Origin: Chthonomonadales bacterium
GTDB lineage: Bacteria; Armatimonadota; Chthonomonadetes; Chthonomonadales; CAJBBX01
Reading direction: 5' to 3'
DNA length: 64,000 nucleotides
NCBI GenBank assembly: GCA_027459625.1
Contig: DAIDHP010000003.1
Coordinates: 1 to 64,000 of the forward strand
A program made the translations under genes and the position numbers. This document shows, piece after piece, positions 54,018 through 63,575 of this stretch (position 1 is its first letter; each line of letters begins with the position of its first letter). Under the pieces are notes generated by a model. It was not told the origin of the DNA and did no database searches. It worked only from the letters and a program-made list of their open reading frames with translations.

Positions 54018-55766
54018 ATGGAGTGCCAACAATTGAAATCCAAGTCACCATCGGTTTTTTGGCGTCTTATGCCATACCTTTTGCCGTACTGGCGTACCAT
54101 TGCCTTGGGACTCTTGTGTCTTCTGTTCTCCATTCCCGCCGCCAATTTTCATCCCCTCGTTTGGGGGTATATCGTGGATCATGTAATTTTGAAGCATAAT
54201 TTCAAGATGCTGATCCCTGCAGTCATTTTGATGTTCTCGGTCCAGCTTGTTGGCACGATCCTTGAAGCGTTTCGCAGTAATCTTCTGGAAAAAGTGGGGC
54301 AGAGGCTCATATTTCGCTTGCGCAATGAAGTGTATCAAAAACTTCAACGCCAGTCCATATCCTATCTTCACGATAATCGAATTGGCGATCTGATCTCACG
54401 AGCCATGGGTGACGTCGATGTGCTCCAAAACGTGGCAGTGCAGGGATCGGACTCCATTATCTCAAACTTTTTCACATTTATTTTCATATCCTTCATACTC
54501 ATACGTATGAACTGGAAGCTAGGGCTTGTCGCGCTTTTCCCGATAGGGCTCGTTTTTCTGCTCACAAAGCAATTCAGTATTCGAGTGAAAAAATTGTATC
54601 GATCGGCGCGTGACAAACTGGGAGTGGTGAACGCAAGACTTCAGGAAAACCTATCCGGGATGCTGGTGATCAAGGGTTTCGCTCAGGAACCATACGAAAC
54701 TCAACGGTTCGAGGATGTGACGGAGGATTACTTGCAGACGAACTTTCGCGCCATCAACGCGCGTTCGATATTCTTTCCCTCCGTGAGGGTGGTGGGATTC
54801 GTCTCGAATGTGTTATCCTTGGCGTATGGGTCCTATCTGGTGATGATCGGTCAATTCACCTTAGGCGGACTTGTAACGTATCGGGGATACTGGGCGCCTC
54901 TCTTTTTCCCAATCAGCCAGTTGGCTCAGATTAATGAGATGCTTCAACGAGCTCAGGCGGCGGGAAGCCGCGTTTTTGAGCTTTTAGATCAGGAGGAACT
55001 TATCCAGGACGCCCCGGACGCCAAACCGCTTCAGTTGACCCGCGGAAAGGTGGAGTTTTGTAATGTGAACTTTTCCTACGGGGTGAAACCTGCACTACAG
55101 GATGTATCCTTTGTTACCGAGCCAGGACAGATGGTCGCGCTGGTGGGTCCCAGCGGCGCCGGCAAAACCACGGTGTTAAATCTACTTCCTCGCTATTACG
55201 ATCCACAGGAAGGGGAGGTGTTGATTGACGGTCAGAGCGTTCGCTGCGTGACCCAAGCCAGTCTTCGCAACCATTACGCCATCGTACAACAGGAAACATT
55301 TCTATTCAACGGAACCGTGGTGGAAAACATCCGTTATGGGCGTCCTGACGCCACTTTCGAAGAGGTGGAGGAGGCGGCGCGTGCCGCAAATGCTGCGGAT
55401 TTTATCCAGGAGATGCCAAACGGATACGATACGGAGATCGGAGAACGCGGCGTCAAACTGTCAGGAGGACAAAAACAACGACTATCCATCGCTCGCGCCT
55501 TCCTTGCGGATCCGAAAATACTCATCCTTGATGAGCCCACCTCCAGTGTCGAACCGGAATCCGAGTGGATTATCATACAGGCGTTGGAAAGGCTCATGAA
55601 AGGCAGAACCACTTTTGTTACTAGCCATCGTTTTTCCCTCGTTCGCGGTGCGGACAAGATCATCGTTTTCGAGCAAGGAAGAATCGTCGAGGAGGGAAAT
55701 CACAAGCAGTTGATGGCGGCCAAGGGGTTATACTCCACGATGTATCGTCAGCAGATGGCTGGGTGA
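54018..55766 (+). CDS. ABC exporter, fused membrane and ATPase domains (MsbA type)
   Basis: A 582-residue half-transporter. Residues about 15-320 hold six membrane helices with the coupling-helix text GDLISRAMGDVDVLQNV. The ATPase part has Walker A VALVGPSGAGKTTVLNL, the Q loop in IVQQETFLFNGTVVENIRYG, signature KLSGGQKQRLSIARAFL, Walker B ILILDEPTSSVEPES and the switch His in FVTSHRFSLV. In the D-loop the usual SALD reads SSVE. It would work as a homodimer exporting lipids, peptides or drugs. The start ATG 54018 lacks a strong ribosome site. Confidence 0.92.
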   Translation: MECQQLKSKSPSVFWRLMPYLLPYWRTIALGLLCLLFSIPAANFHPLVWGYIVDHVILKHNFKMLIPAVILMFSVQLVGTILEAFRSNLLEKVGQRLIFRLRNEVYQKLQRQSISYLHDNRIGDLISRAMGDVDVLQNVAVQGSDSIISNFFTFIFISFILIRMNWKLGLVALFPIGLVFLLTKQFSIRVKKLYRSARDKLGVVNARLQENLSGMLVIKGFAQEPYETQRFEDVTEDYLQTNFRAINARSIFFPSVRVVGFVSNVLSLAYGSYLVMIGQFTLGGLVTYRGYWAPLFFPISQLAQINEMLQRAQAAGSRVFELLDQEELIQDAPDAKPLQLTRGKVEFCNVNFSYGVKPALQDVSFVTEPGQMVALVGPSGAGKTTVLNLLPRYYDPQEGEVLIDGQSVRCVTQASLRNHYAIVQQETFLFNGTVVENIRYGRPDATFEEVEEAARAANAADFIQEMPNGYDTEIGERGVKLSGGQKQRLSIARAFLADPKILILDEPTSSVEPESEWIIIQALERLMKGRTTFVTSHRFSLVRGADKIIVFEQGRIVEEGNHKQLMAAKGLYSTMYRQQMAG

Positions 55767-56018
55767 ACCTCCTGAATATCGGACTATAATATAGTCGAAT
55801 GCCAATTGATAAACGGGCTTCGCTAATGACATGCCGAACAAGCGGCGAGAGAATAATCCGATCTCGATATGATTCAAGTCCTGATGTCATCACAGAGGAA
55901 TGCGATATTCATGGCATGACACGCATATCTCTCTTTTGATGTTTCATGAAATTTCCGGATCGGGAAATTTGCAAAATCCTTCATTTTATACAGTTCAATC
56001 ATGCGAGGATGCAGCCTT

Positions 56019-56936
56019 ATGGAGATGACTCATTTCATTCTGATGCTTTGCGAAACGCCTGGCGTTGGTCCCAAGACGATCGCCGCCATTCTGCACCGCA
56101 ACGCAGCATTGAGACGATCTCCCGAGGAGTTTCTGGATCTCACGCCGGATCAGATGCATCGACAATATGATATCCGATATGAAATCGCTCAGGATTTGGG
56201 ATCGAATTGGACCACGCGCTATCCCGCAGCAACGGAGATGGCGCAATACCTGCGTCGCAATGGCATCACGCTCATCAACTACCTTGAGGCGATGTATCCC
56301 CAAAAGCTGATTCAACACTTGGTAGACCCGCCGCCCGCCCTTTTCGCTTATGGCAACATGGCGATTTTCTCGCTTCCTCTTTTTGCGTTGGCGAATTCCA
56401 ATGGCGCCTCGGAAGGCGCGCTTGCAAGTTCGGATGCGGCTGCGGCGGTCGCCATGGATTGCGGTTGGCTGCCAGTGACCGGCCATAACCGCTATGCCTA
56501 CCAAAGGACAGCCCTTGTGGCTCGGAGAACGGGCGGAAGGGTGTTATACGTTTTGGATCGAGGCTTGTTCAGCGCTTTCGGTAAGAACCTCGATCAGGAT
56601 CTTTTCCCCGCCGCAAGGATATGGAGCCCCTCCTACGATCCCTCCAAGGATCTCACTTTGACTCAGTTCTCACTGCATTCCCATGAGATAGGGGACAACA
56701 ATCGCAAAAGGGATAATCTGATATTCGCCTTGGCGGATGTAATTATGGTCGGGCAGACTAGGCCGCGCGGGCGAATGGAGGCGGTATGTCGTGCTGCATT
56801 GGCAAGGGGGCAAAAGGTTCTTTTGGTGGGACCGGAGAGTCCCGAGGATTCAAGGCTTCAGGACGCCGGAGCGGAGAGAGTGCGCGACGATGCGGATTTG
56901 GCTGAGAAATTGAACACGCTTAACTCCGCAACATAG
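56019..56936 (+). CDS. Divergent DprA/Smf-like protein
   Basis: A 305-residue protein. The N-terminal part (FILMLCETPGVGPKTIAAIL) is like the helix-hairpin region of DprA. The Rossmann part begins YPQKLIQHLVDPPPALFAYGN, continues VTGHNRYAYQRTALVARRTGGRVLYVLDRGL and ends RDNLIFALADVIMVGQTRPRGRMEAVCRAALARGQKVLLVG. The order fits DprA, which loads RecA on incoming DNA during transformation. The usual GSR/SGxAxGID nucleotide-site residues are replaced. It may be a nucleotide-binding paralogue rather than true DprA. Starts at 56001 or 56019; GAGGAT precedes 56019. Confidence 0.65.
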   Translation: MEMTHFILMLCETPGVGPKTIAAILHRNAALRRSPEEFLDLTPDQMHRQYDIRYEIAQDLGSNWTTRYPAATEMAQYLRRNGITLINYLEAMYPQKLIQHLVDPPPALFAYGNMAIFSLPLFALANSNGASEGALASSDAAAAVAMDCGWLPVTGHNRYAYQRTALVARRTGGRVLYVLDRGLFSAFGKNLDQDLFPAARIWSPSYDPSKDLTLTQFSLHSHEIGDNNRKRDNLIFALADVIMVGQTRPRGRMEAVCRAALARGQKVLLVGPESPEDSRLQDAGAERVRDDADLAEKLNTLNSAT

Positions 56937-56984
56937 AGAAAAAACCCTTGCCCCATATCGTTAAGATTTCATCGAAGTCAAATA

Positions 56985-58991
56985 TCAGATGGGAAATACT
57001 CGATAAGTTGTGATTCCTGTAATGGAGCCGAAAATCGACCAAAGGCTTCCCGTGAGGTAATCCCCGATTATTAATCCGATAAAAAACGGAATGCCTTTAC
57101 GGAAATTCTTCATACCCCCGTAACGGATGATCAACAATTTTAGAAGCCATCCTATGAGTGTGGCGCACCACAGCCAGTGCATCGTTTCGGTGCCGGAAAC
57201 CGCATATCCTATGGGATGGAATGGCCACCAAGTGAACCTTGTGCGCATAAACATAAGGAACGCGCAAACCACAATGCCTATGCCCACCCCCTCCATCCTC
57301 GAAAGTTCCTGCTTGGCAGGCGAATTCAACCACGTGCTTACCGTTTGCCATGGCACCAATCCCATGCTAGTGCGCCAGCTATTCACCTGCGCCGTTGCCG
57401 CGCCGTATTGATAATAGCAGGTCAACACCGCCCACCAGGATGCGAACGCGCCCACCACCGTGGCGATAATGATGGCCAACGCGATATGCTTGTTGTTCAT
57501 TTTGGCGCTCTCGCTGATTTTCATCGCCTCCAACTGCGCGGGCATTGCATTGCAGCGATAGTCCAAGTCAAACCAGAGAATGGAGGCGAACCCCAACAGC
57601 GTCTGTTTGTTGTAGGCGCTTACTCCGGTTGCGCTCATCATCATCGAGTGGGGATCAAGATAAGGACCGTAACCCCAAGCCAAGCCCGCCTCCGCGCGAA
57701 TTCTTGTGAATGTGATGATAAATAGATAATACAGGAAGAAGAATATCAGTGGCACATACCAAGTCATGCCGATCGCCATGGCGAAACCGGTCAACGCCAA
57801 ATATCCGCCGATGGTTCCCAGCACCGCCCACCTATAGGAGAACGGTTCGTTCATATCCCTCACGTCCGGGGTGTGTTTGAAAGTTTTTCGCAAGGCGTCC
57901 ATGATATTCCCTCTCATCGTATAGAGAGTGAACAGGGCGATGGCGATAAAAGCGCCTGCGGATTGTTCGCCGATGTATGGCATTCTCGACGCTGCCAGAC
58001 TCGCTCCGGGGTCGTGATATCCCAAAGCAGTTGCGACAACGTTCTCCGCCTTGGTGAAGAGATAAAAAAACCATAACGAGAAACCCACGTCCAGCGGAAT
58101 GAAGTATGTGAGACCTATCACCATGGGGTAGAAAGAGAGGACGGTATCCCCCATGCCGGTCCATGGGGAGGTTGTGAAGAGTGAGTTTAGGATCAAACGC
58201 GGGTCGCTCGGTTTGATGGGAATGAATGGCACCGAAGGATACAGGTAATTCAAACTCGCCAAGGTTTCCAGAATGACGGGAATGGTGAATCCGATCCACA
58301 ATAGTTTGTTGGATAACAGCGATTTCAAGCTGTCATCCCGTGTGAGTTCCAAGGGTATCGCGGTGATCGGGAAGGAAAGTCTTTCCTGATCTATCCATTG
58401 ACGACGGATGATGACGTTCAGGCACAGCATAACCCCCAAGGCTATTATGATAAACGCACTCCATACGAGAATCGGTGTAATCCATCCGCGCAGGATGGAA
58501 AGCGTCATGAACCGCTCTCCACCGGCGAAATATCCATGTAACACTCGCTTGTCGGGAAGAAGCCAAGGTTTAATGAATGGAAGTATCTGCGTGCCCCATT
58601 TGTTTTCAGGGGTGGAGTAGTAAAATATGTCCGCTACTTCGGTGTTGAGAAACTGCATCATGCCGATTCCGCATATGCCGATGCTCACTGTCTGCATGAT
58701 GAAAATGTACAAAATCTCCGCTTGGGAGAACGCATATCGTGGCAGATATTTTCTTAGAAAAAGATTGGCGCAAATAACAAGAACAAGTACGAACACAACG
58801 GCAATGGGGAGGGACATCGCTGCCAAATCGGTCGCTTGAGCCACAATTTCCGTATACTCGACCCACAAACAGACAATTGGAATGAAGATGATTCCTATGA
58901 TGATCGCACGAAGGGTGATCGGATGCTTGACCGGCGTGGGATTCTTGAAAGGGGAATTTCCCCTAGGATCGGATGTGCTTGGCTGTGTCAA
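56985..58991 (-). CDS. DUF6785-type large membrane protein
   Basis: A 668-residue protein with about 14 hydrophobic segments. Distinctive text includes LRKYLPRYAFSQAEILYIFIMQTVSIGICGIGMMQ, WIDQERLSFPITAIPLEL, IRAEAGLAWGYGPYLDPHSMM and PIGYAVSGTETMHWLWCATLIGWLLKLLIIRYGGMK. This resembles oligopeptide-transporter-like proteins annotated DUF6785/DUF6784 in Armatimonadota and Planctomycetes; function unknown. It follows the PIG-L gene on the same strand after 300 bp with a partial inverted repeat between, so it is probably its own unit. Confidence 0.8.
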   Translation of the reverse strand: MTQPSTSDPRGNSPFKNPTPVKHPITLRAIIIGIIFIPIVCLWVEYTEIVAQATDLAAMSLPIAVVFVLVLVICANLFLRKYLPRYAFSQAEILYIFIMQTVSIGICGIGMMQFLNTEVADIFYYSTPENKWGTQILPFIKPWLLPDKRVLHGYFAGGERFMTLSILRGWITPILVWSAFIIIALGVMLCLNVIIRRQWIDQERLSFPITAIPLELTRDDSLKSLLSNKLLWIGFTIPVILETLASLNYLYPSVPFIPIKPSDPRLILNSLFTTSPWTGMGDTVLSFYPMVIGLTYFIPLDVGFSLWFFYLFTKAENVVATALGYHDPGASLAASRMPYIGEQSAGAFIAIALFTLYTMRGNIMDALRKTFKHTPDVRDMNEPFSYRWAVLGTIGGYLALTGFAMAIGMTWYVPLIFFFLYYLFIITFTRIRAEAGLAWGYGPYLDPHSMMMSATGVSAYNKQTLLGFASILWFDLDYRCNAMPAQLEAMKISESAKMNNKHIALAIIIATVVGAFASWWAVLTCYYQYGAATAQVNSWRTSMGLVPWQTVSTWLNSPAKQELSRMEGVGIGIVVCAFLMFMRTRFTWWPFHPIGYAVSGTETMHWLWCATLIGWLLKLLIIRYGGMKNFRKGIPFFIGLIIGDYLTGSLWSIFGSITGITTYRVFPI

Positions 58992-59063
58992 TGCCGTCCT
59001 CCCAAAAATGAAATATTGAACCGGGTGCGATTTAAGGATAAATCAAAGGGTAAGAAACGATTG

Positions 59064-59125
59064 CAAAATACGAACATGAGGGATTTCGGCGAGCATGACA
59101 GGTATGATCTTTGCTTCGTATTTTG
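59064..59125. repeat. 11-bp inverted repeat upstream of 58991 gene
   Basis: CAAAATACGAA (59064-59074) and TTCGTATTTTG (59115-59125) pair across 40 nt. The left arm is preceded by GATTG, giving the GATTGCAAAA core of the dispersed element. The rest of the 58992-59291 gap shows nothing else. Confidence 0.55.
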
Positions 59126-59291
59126 AATCATGCAGTTAGCTCGACTGGCGATCCGCTGAAATTTGAACGATGCAATTATCTGACTTTACAATGAACTAAA
59201 AGAGAATGGTTTGTAAGAAGACAAATTGACATCTTTCATCATGATAGCAGAAAAAAAAGAGGTGTGTAAATTCCCTTGGCGCGAAGAAAAC

Positions 59292-60122
59292 CTAAGATTG
59301 AAACGATTTAAGGGACGAATGGACATTCTCCTCAAATCGTTTGATAAATCCGAGAGTGTAGTTTGTGATATCAAGGGTGTCATCCTGGATGAGAGGGGTC
59401 AGGTCCATGGCGTAACTCATCCGTTCGGTCTGATCGGTATGGTGGCTTTGGAAGTATGTGGCGTTGGCCATCCACCTGCCGATGGTTGCGAGGTCATATC
59501 TCTTTCCGCCCGCTATTTGGGAATCGAAAACTCCCGCCAAAGCAGCCGCAAGATTCTCATGCCCGTCAAGATTCAATAAAATCTTTTCGTCATCCTGCAT
59601 CCAATCCAGATTCCTCCACCCTTCGCAGCCGTACACTTTGGAAGGTCGACTTTCCGCAGGCAACGAGCGTATGGCGAGGATGGTGTGCATTGCCGTGGCG
59701 ATATGGGTGGCGTGCTTGTCCGCAGGATTATGGGTGTAGAGGATTGTTGGCTTCAATTCAGCGATGATTGAGGCGATGTCGTTCCGTGGGCCGAGGTTGG
59801 CGGGGGATTTGATATCCGCGCTCGGGTAATCGAGAAAACAGACGGATCGGTACTCTCCGATAATCGCCGCCTTCTTTTGCTCTTGACGTCGAATGGTTCG
59901 CATCTCTTCGTCGGTGTAATTTCTGTACGCCCCATCCCGTGCGCTCCCGGATCCATTGGTGACCACAACTCCGACAAATCCTTTGTCCGCTTGCTGGAAA
60001 CACTCCAATATACCATGCAGAGCCATGAACTCAATGTCGTCAGGATGAGCGCCGATCGCCATATGCGTTACCGGGCGGTTGTCCAATTCATATATTTCCG
60101 CGGATGGTAGTGTAAGTTTCAT
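59292..60122 (-). CDS. PIG-L family deacetylase
   Basis: A 276-residue cytoplasmic enzyme with the zinc motif AIGAHPDDIEFMALHG (AHPDD) and the second motif YTHNPADKHATHIATAMHT. These match LmbE/PIG-L N-acetylglucosamine-type deacetylases such as MshB and BshB. The family removes acetyl groups from N-acetylated sugars or conjugates. It follows the ROK gene by 9 bp on the same strand, so sugar phosphorylation and deacetylation may be linked. Exact substrate unknown. Confidence 0.92.
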   Translation of the reverse strand: MKLTLPSAEIYELDNRPVTHMAIGAHPDDIEFMALHGILECFQQADKGFVGVVVTNGSGSARDGAYRNYTDEEMRTIRRQEQKKAAIIGEYRSVCFLDYPSADIKSPANLGPRNDIASIIAELKPTILYTHNPADKHATHIATAMHTILAIRSLPAESRPSKVYGCEGWRNLDWMQDDEKILLNLDGHENLAAALAGVFDSQIAGGKRYDLATIGRWMANATYFQSHHTDQTERMSYAMDLTPLIQDDTLDITNYTLGFIKRFEENVHSSLKSFQS

Positions 60123-60131
60123 AAATCCACC

Positions 60132-61484
60132 TCAATTGTCGATGGAGGGAAGGGTCCCAGCCGCAAATGCCTGGCTGCTCGATATTTCCTGGTTCTCGGT
60201 GATTTGAAGATTTAAGTGTGGACCAAGGCGGGGGAATGTTTCCCGAAGTGTGTCTTTCGCCTTCTGAAGAATAAGCCGTCCCGCCTTGCCCGCACAGACT
60301 CCACCCGCAAGCAATACGTGTTTCAGATCGTAGAAATTGGAGAAGTGAGCCACTGCATGAGCGAGATAAAATCCAATCGTGCGGAAAACCTGTTCCGCAT
60401 TTGCATCCCCGCCCTCCGCCGCGATGCGAACTGAATTAAACCGCCCACCCAGGGTCTCCTCCTTGTTGACGCTTATTCCCAGTTCATCGGCAAGCCTAAG
60501 CGCACCCTGCTGTGATAGGTATTGCACGCAACACCCGTCATCCCCGGACCATTCATCCATGGGCGCATCGGTGCGATAATCTATCGGAACGAATGCCAGT
60601 TCATTGAGCCAACTGGTGATATTGCCATCAGAGGTGACGTATCCCCCTCCCAAGCTGGAGCCCATCGCCAATCCCAGCACGGGGTGACCTCCCACCATCT
60701 GAGCGCCCGCCAGAGCGGCAACCTCGCCATCGTTCGCCACCGTGACGGGGACGTGCATCGCATCCTGGATCCTGATGAAAAGATCGCCTATTTGCTCGTC
60801 GAAAGTGGCTTCGTCAATGCCTCGGAATATTGAAGCCACTCGAACACGGTTGTTTACATACACTCCTGCGGCGCTGACGCCTATGGCGTCGATATGATCG
60901 ATGTTTTTTGCAGCTTGTCGAATGGCGGAGAGTATCGCATCGTAGTGATACTTTGGATCCGTTTGATGTGCGGGGTCCCAGTGTGTCCTATCGCTAAGAA
61001 TGGATTTGCCATTTTGCAGCACGCATACGGTTATGCTACTGGCGCCGAGATCCACACCTATCCTGTTTCCATTCAGATGACCACCGATGATAGATCCGCT
61101 TTCGCAAGGTTTGGGAAATTTGGATTCGGATACCTGGGAGACTTTGATATCCTCCCGATAGATGCGCTGCATCATCCTGACATCAAACGCTCTCTCTCCG
61201 GCGGGGGACCAGATGCTTGCCAAAGCCGTCGCGATGAAGTCGGGTGCGTTTATGTCGATTTTCACTCCGCCCTGCTGCCACATCAGGAATTTAAGGATTC
61301 TTTCGGCGTAGTAGATAGCCTGATCTTTCCGGGCTATCACCTCGTCGGGCAGAGCCGTTTTAAAGGTCGAAACGGATCCACCGGGGCGTGTCAAGGCGAT
61401 ACCCAAGTGTTCCTTCGCTGGCTCGGATGCGTAGCGAGCCATCACCAAAGCAGCGGAATTGAATCGATTATCCAGTAGGTTCAT
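60132..61484 (-). CDS. ROK family protein with N-terminal extension
   Basis: A 450-residue protein. The first 135 residues show no clear helix-turn-helix and precede the ROK core. The core opens NRIGVDLGASSITVCVLQNG (phosphate-binding loop), has VTVANDGEVAALAGAQMVGG and LGLAMGSSLGGGYV, and then DEWSGDDGCCVQYLS where ROK proteins usually carry the zinc motif CxCGxxGCxE. Only GCC remains, so the zinc site looks lost. ROK members are sugar kinases or repressors. ATG 61484 has AAGG 4 nt upstream. It lies between TolC and PIG-L genes on one strand. Confidence 0.8.
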   Translation of the reverse strand: MNLLDNRFNSAALVMARYASEPAKEHLGIALTRPGGSVSTFKTALPDEVIARKDQAIYYAERILKFLMWQQGGVKIDINAPDFIATALASIWSPAGERAFDVRMMQRIYREDIKVSQVSESKFPKPCESGSIIGGHLNGNRIGVDLGASSITVCVLQNGKSILSDRTHWDPAHQTDPKYHYDAILSAIRQAAKNIDHIDAIGVSAAGVYVNNRVRVASIFRGIDEATFDEQIGDLFIRIQDAMHVPVTVANDGEVAALAGAQMVGGHPVLGLAMGSSLGGGYVTSDGNITSWLNELAFVPIDYRTDAPMDEWSGDDGCCVQYLSQQGALRLADELGISVNKEETLGGRFNSVRIAAEGGDANAEQVFRTIGFYLAHAVAHFSNFYDLKHVLLAGGVCAGKAGRLILQKAKDTLRETFPRLGPHLNLQITENQEISSSQAFAAGTLPSIDN

Positions 61485-61497
61485 ATGCCTTCGTTTC

Positions 61498-62898
61498 TTA
61501 TTTGACGAGTGCTTGCACCGATTCACCAATCGCATGAGATAGTGCGGAGCGCGCCAAGTCTACGGCGGTACGAGCGTTCACAAGATTGGTTTGCGCTGTC
61601 AACAGGGATGTTTGGGCGTCGGTGACCTCAAGAAATATCCCCACACCTGAGCGATATCTACCATCCGCCAATTTAAGGTTCTCTTCGGCGTTTGCAACCT
61701 CGATGTTCGCGGTCGAGACCGATTGCTCTGCGGTTTTTAGATTGAGATAGGCTTGCGACACATCGGAGACAACGCTCAGCTTTTGAGATTCCAATTGCGC
61801 TGCAGCGCTTTGTAAATTCCCCTCCGCTTGCTTAATTTTACCGTATGTGTAACCGGAATCAAATGGATTCCACGACACTGACGCTCCGATAGTCCAAGTG
61901 TCATTCCCTGGGGGGAAGTTATTACTGGCTGCGTTGGCGCTCATGTCTGCGGAAATGGAAGGGGCGTTGGATGTTTTCGCCGCATCCAAACCAAGTTTGG
62001 CTGCGTTTAAATTCGCCTGTGAAGAGAGAATTTCCGGGCGTTGTTGCAACGCTGTTTTGACAAGCGTGGCGACATCCAGTGCGTTCATGGCGGGTTCCCC
62101 CGTATCCGTTGCGATGTTCAAAGGAGTGCGAGGGTCGATGCCAAGCAGCAATGTAAGGTTTACCTTCGCCACGGAGGCGTTATTTTCCGCCTGGCTTAAT
62201 GTCAGTATCGCGGATGAAACGGAAGCCTCGGCATTTGTGACATCCGATAACAATCCGACGCCGGCATTTAATTGAGCTTTGGTTTCAGCCAAATGCTGCT
62301 GCAGGCTGGCCACGTTGCTCTGATTCACAGCCACTAGACGTTCATCCTGCACGTAAGTGTAAAACGCTTGTTTTACCTGATAGGCGAGGTCGTTTTGTGC
62401 GACAGTCAAATTCGCCTTTGTGGCGTTTTCATTCTGTTCCGCTTCCGCAACAATATCTCGTGTGTGATTGAAGTCGAAGAGCAGTTGTCGAATGGTCGCG
62501 GTTGCGCTCATTGAGCCGCCGGTGGATAATTGATATTTTCCCTCCGATGCAAGCACCCCGCTTTGATTTACCCCTGCGGATATTGAAAGAAGGGGATAGA
62601 GATTGGATCTTGCCTGCATCGTCGCCCCCGCCGCCGCATAAACGTTGTCCATCGCCGAGAATATTGACGGCTGATGATGCAGAGCGATACGCACCGCCTC
62701 CTCAGCTGAAAGCGGTTTGTTCGGGATGTCTTTTGGCAGAGGAGCGTTTGGCGCCTCCAAAGTGATCGTCGGTGGGAGTGGTGTTTCCTCGATTTTAGGC
62801 ATTACGGGCTGGGTTTCCTGAGCGAACCCCAATACGGGAAAGACAACGAGACTGGTAATCAACAACGTTTGGGTGATTGACTTTTTTATTCGATTCAT
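61498..62898 (-). CDS. TolC family outer-membrane efflux protein
   Basis: A 466-residue protein with a signal peptide (ITQTLLITSLVVFPVLGFA) and two related outer-membrane-efflux repeats. The first begins LSAEEAVRIALHHQPSIFSAMDNVYAAAGATMQARSNLYP; the second has LVKTALQQRPEILSSQANLNAAKLGLDAAKTSNAPSISADMS. Long coiled-coil text (AQTNLVNARTAVDLARSAL) forms the periplasmic tunnel. It works with an RND or ABC pump across a diderm envelope. ATG 62898 has GGAGATT upstream. It lies next to MarR and RND genes on the same strand. Confidence 0.93.
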   Translation of the reverse strand: MNRIKKSITQTLLITSLVVFPVLGFAQETQPVMPKIEETPLPPTITLEAPNAPLPKDIPNKPLSAEEAVRIALHHQPSIFSAMDNVYAAAGATMQARSNLYPLLSISAGVNQSGVLASEGKYQLSTGGSMSATATIRQLLFDFNHTRDIVAEAEQNENATKANLTVAQNDLAYQVKQAFYTYVQDERLVAVNQSNVASLQQHLAETKAQLNAGVGLLSDVTNAEASVSSAILTLSQAENNASVAKVNLTLLLGIDPRTPLNIATDTGEPAMNALDVATLVKTALQQRPEILSSQANLNAAKLGLDAAKTSNAPSISADMSANAASNNFPPGNDTWTIGASVSWNPFDSGYTYGKIKQAEGNLQSAAAQLESQKLSVVSDVSQAYLNLKTAEQSVSTANIEVANAEENLKLADGRYRSGVGIFLEVTDAQTSLLTAQTNLVNARTAVDLARSALSHAIGESVQALVK

Positions 62899-63031
62899 TT
62901 TAATCTCCAACGGATGCATTACAAAATCGGCGCACTGATACTATTATGATCGATTGCAGAGAAATAGTGTCCGTTGTGCGGCGATTGAACAATGACCTCG
63001 CCAATGTGATGTAAAAATCGTTATTTCTTTT

Positions 63032-63523
63032 TTAGGAAAGCGCCAGAAATTCAGCAACGGTAACATCGTTTTGAATGTTGTCACAAGTTGACAGTAAAAT
63101 CCTGAGCGCTTGCATAACGATATCGATATCCCTCTCGGGCATTTTCCGAAGGGTATCATAAACGCGCTGTATCCGCAAGTCCTTCCGCTCCTTCATAATT
63201 TCGCGCCCGTGTTCGGTGAGGCTTAATTCCTTGGATCTTCGATCATCCGTGTGTAAGGTGCGTTCCACCATCCCCATATGCTCCAACCTGTCCGCCAATT
63301 GAGTTACTGCGCTGATGGATATCCCGAGTTCCTCGCTCACGGATGACATGGATTTGGAGTGGGATTGGAGGAGGATGCAAAGGCGCAATTGCGCCAATGT
63401 TAAATCCCCAACGGTCAATCCAAGTTCCAAACGATAAATGCCTCGAAGTATTTTGGGCAGCAAATCCTCGAAAAAAACGGATTTTCGTAATAGATCACTT
63501 CGTGCGGTTGTTTGCTTTTGCAT
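63032..63523 (-). CDS. MarR family transcriptional regulator
   Basis: A 163-residue winged-helix protein: MSSVSEELGISISAVTQLADRLEHMGMVERTLHTDDRRSKELSLTEHGREIM, with the usual wing DDRR. It lies between the RND pump end and TolC, all on the minus strand, so it very probably controls this efflux system. ATG 63523 has AGAGAGA upstream. Confidence 0.9.
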   Translation of the reverse strand: MQKQTTARSDLLRKSVFFEDLLPKILRGIYRLELGLTVGDLTLAQLRLCILLQSHSKSMSSVSEELGISISAVTQLADRLEHMGMVERTLHTDDRRSKELSLTEHGREIMKERKDLRIQRVYDTLRKMPERDIDIVMQALRILLSTCDNIQNDVTVAEFLALS

Positions 63524-63575
63524 GTCTCTCTCTTTTAATTTGATTGAGTCCTGACGGTTAATGCGCCAATGGCTC

